From assembly GCA_023414975.1 (NCBI GenBank), contig JAEZMI010000350.1:1-5555 (forward strand): 5,555 nucleotides of DNA, written 5' to 3'. Below are positions 4,892-5,555 of the stretch, piece after piece. How positions within the stretch are numbered: position 1 is the stretch's first letter; every line of letters starts with the position of its first letter. Both the position numbers and the translations under genes were made by a program. A model generated the notes under the pieces. It was not told the origin of the DNA. It saw only the letters and a list, made by a program, of their open reading frames with translations, and ran no database searches. Origin of the DNA: Pseudomonadota bacterium (GTDB taxonomy: Bacteria > Pseudomonadota > Alphaproteobacteria > Rhizobiales > Xanthobacteraceae).

Positions 4892-5555
4892 ATGGGGACT
4901 AATCCAACTCTTGCCAGCCATGTCGGCGATCGTCCGGCGCGGCTGAACATCGTGGGCATTGGCCGCGTCGTCGCCCTGTGTGGGATTGGCCTGGTTGTGG
5001 CCAATTGCAGCGGCTCCGAAAAGCTGGCTAGCCGGATCGATCCAAAGTACGGCGTCTCCGCCAGTCCGCGCGTAATCGCCATGGGTCAGCCCGTGCCGAA
5101 GGGTGGTGGCACATACCGTGTCGGCAAGCCTTATGTGGTTGCGGGCAAGACCTATGTCCCTCAGGAGCCGACCAGCTATAAAGCCGAAGGCCTCGCCTCC
5201 TGGTATGGCGATGATTTCCATGGCCGTCTGACGGCCAATGGCGAAATCTACGACATGCATTCCATCGCCGCCGCGCACCCGACGCTGCCCATGCCGTCCT
5301 ATGTCCGCGTGACGAACAAGGACAATGGCCGGTCCATGGTCGTGCGCGTCAACGATCGCGGCCCCTATCACGGCAATCGCCTGATCGATCTGTCGCAGCG
5401 AGCTGCCGATCTGCTCGGCTTCAAGGGCCACGGCACGGCGCGGGTCAAGGTCGAATATGTCGGGCGTGCTCCGCTCGAAGGCTCCGATGATATTCAGCTC
5501 GCCGCGACGCTGCGCCAGAACGGCAACGCGCCGGTGCCGAACACCATGTTCGCCA
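4892..5555 (+). CDS. rlpA: RlpA-like septal ring lytic transglycosylase lipoprotein (3' truncated)
   Basis: The frame stays open to the window edge; 221 residues are visible. A hydrophobic segment (about 19-38) ends at a lipobox-like VVANC with C39 as the likely lipidated residue. Asn at -1 is unusual for lipoboxes in general, though I recall ANCS in Hyphomicrobiales RlpA. The double-psi beta-barrel domain covers about 99-190: GLASWYGDDFHGRLTANGE, then AAHPTLPMPSYVRV, VRVNDRGPYH, and LIDLSQRAADLLGF. By analogy with Pseudomonas RlpA, H129 and D155 are the key catalytic residues, with E118 nearby. RlpA there cleaves peptidoglycan glycan strands lacking stem peptides and helps daughter-cell separation. 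A C-terminal SPOR domain, if present, would be beyond the edge. The start is uncertain: ATG 4892 has no strong ribosome site. GTG 4832 or GTG 4952 (which gives a shorter signal peptide) are alternatives. It is separate from the mxa operon. Confidence 0.85.
   Translation, partial: MGTNPTLASHVGDRPARLNIVGIGRVVALCGIGLVVANCSGSEKLASRIDPKYGVSASPRVIAMGQPVPKGGGTYRVGKPYVVAGKTYVPQEPTSYKAEGLASWYGDDFHGRLTANGEIYDMHSIAAAHPTLPMPSYVRVTNKDNGRSMVVRVNDRGPYHGNRLIDLSQRAADLLGFKGHGTARVKVEYVGRAPLEGSDDIQLAATLRQNGNAPVPNTMFA

Noticed and set aside
4730..5431. 233-codon open frame on the minus strand
   Set aside because: It lies antisense to the well-supported RlpA-like domain. Its translation shows no recognisable motif, and such shadows are common in GC-rich genes.

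Overview
This window looks like the 3' half of a calcium-type methanol dehydrogenase (mxa/mox) operon from a GC-rich alphaproteobacterial methylotroph, most likely in the order Hyphomicrobiales (Rhizobiales). Two things point there. The gene order mxaA-mxaC-mxaK-mxaL-mxaD matches the classical mxaFJGIRSACKLD cluster. The downstream RlpA-type lipoprotein has the 'ANCS lipobox, ASRIDPKYGVS..., KGGGTYRVGKPY, SWYGDDFHGRLTANGE' pattern that I associate with Hyphomicrobiales. The genus cannot be fixed from the sequence alone.

Layout, all on the + strand. Bases 1-470 hold the C-terminal end of mxaA (last membrane helix plus cytoplasmic tail). Then come mxaC (467-1561), mxaK (1558-2118), mxaL (2118-3080), mxaD (3095-3625) and an exported YVTN-type beta-propeller protein (3622-4596). 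Most junctions are stop/start overlaps (ATGA or TAATG), and the only gap is 14 bp, before mxaD. The block therefore reads as one translationally coupled transcript entering from the left. A 295-bp non-coding stretch (4597-4891) separates it from an rlpA-like gene (4892 to beyond the right edge), which is a housekeeping cell-wall gene rather than a methylotrophy gene.

How the genes work together. MxaA, C, K and L are membrane or periplasmic factors known from Methylobacterium genetics to be needed for loading Ca2+ into PQQ-methanol dehydrogenase. MxaC and MxaL are both membrane-anchored von Willebrand A proteins with intact metal-binding (MIDAS) motifs. With MxaK (TPR-like) and the upstream MoxR-type ATPase MxaR and MxaS (not in this window), they resemble a Bat/MoxR-VWA chaperone module. 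MxaD is a periplasmic SRPBCC-fold protein that in Methylobacterium assists electron transfer from methanol dehydrogenase to cytochrome cL. The beta-propeller is the least understood member. It sits where mxaE lies in Methylobacterium, but I cannot confirm that identity.

Points worth a second look: a 21-bp in-frame tandem repeat in the MxaA tail, a hairpin that would bury a perfect Shine-Dalgarno sequence just upstream of mxaK, the uncharacterised propeller, and a possible CtrA-like box upstream of rlpA. I found no mobile element, tRNA, rRNA or CRISPR, and no clearly new defence or other novel system.
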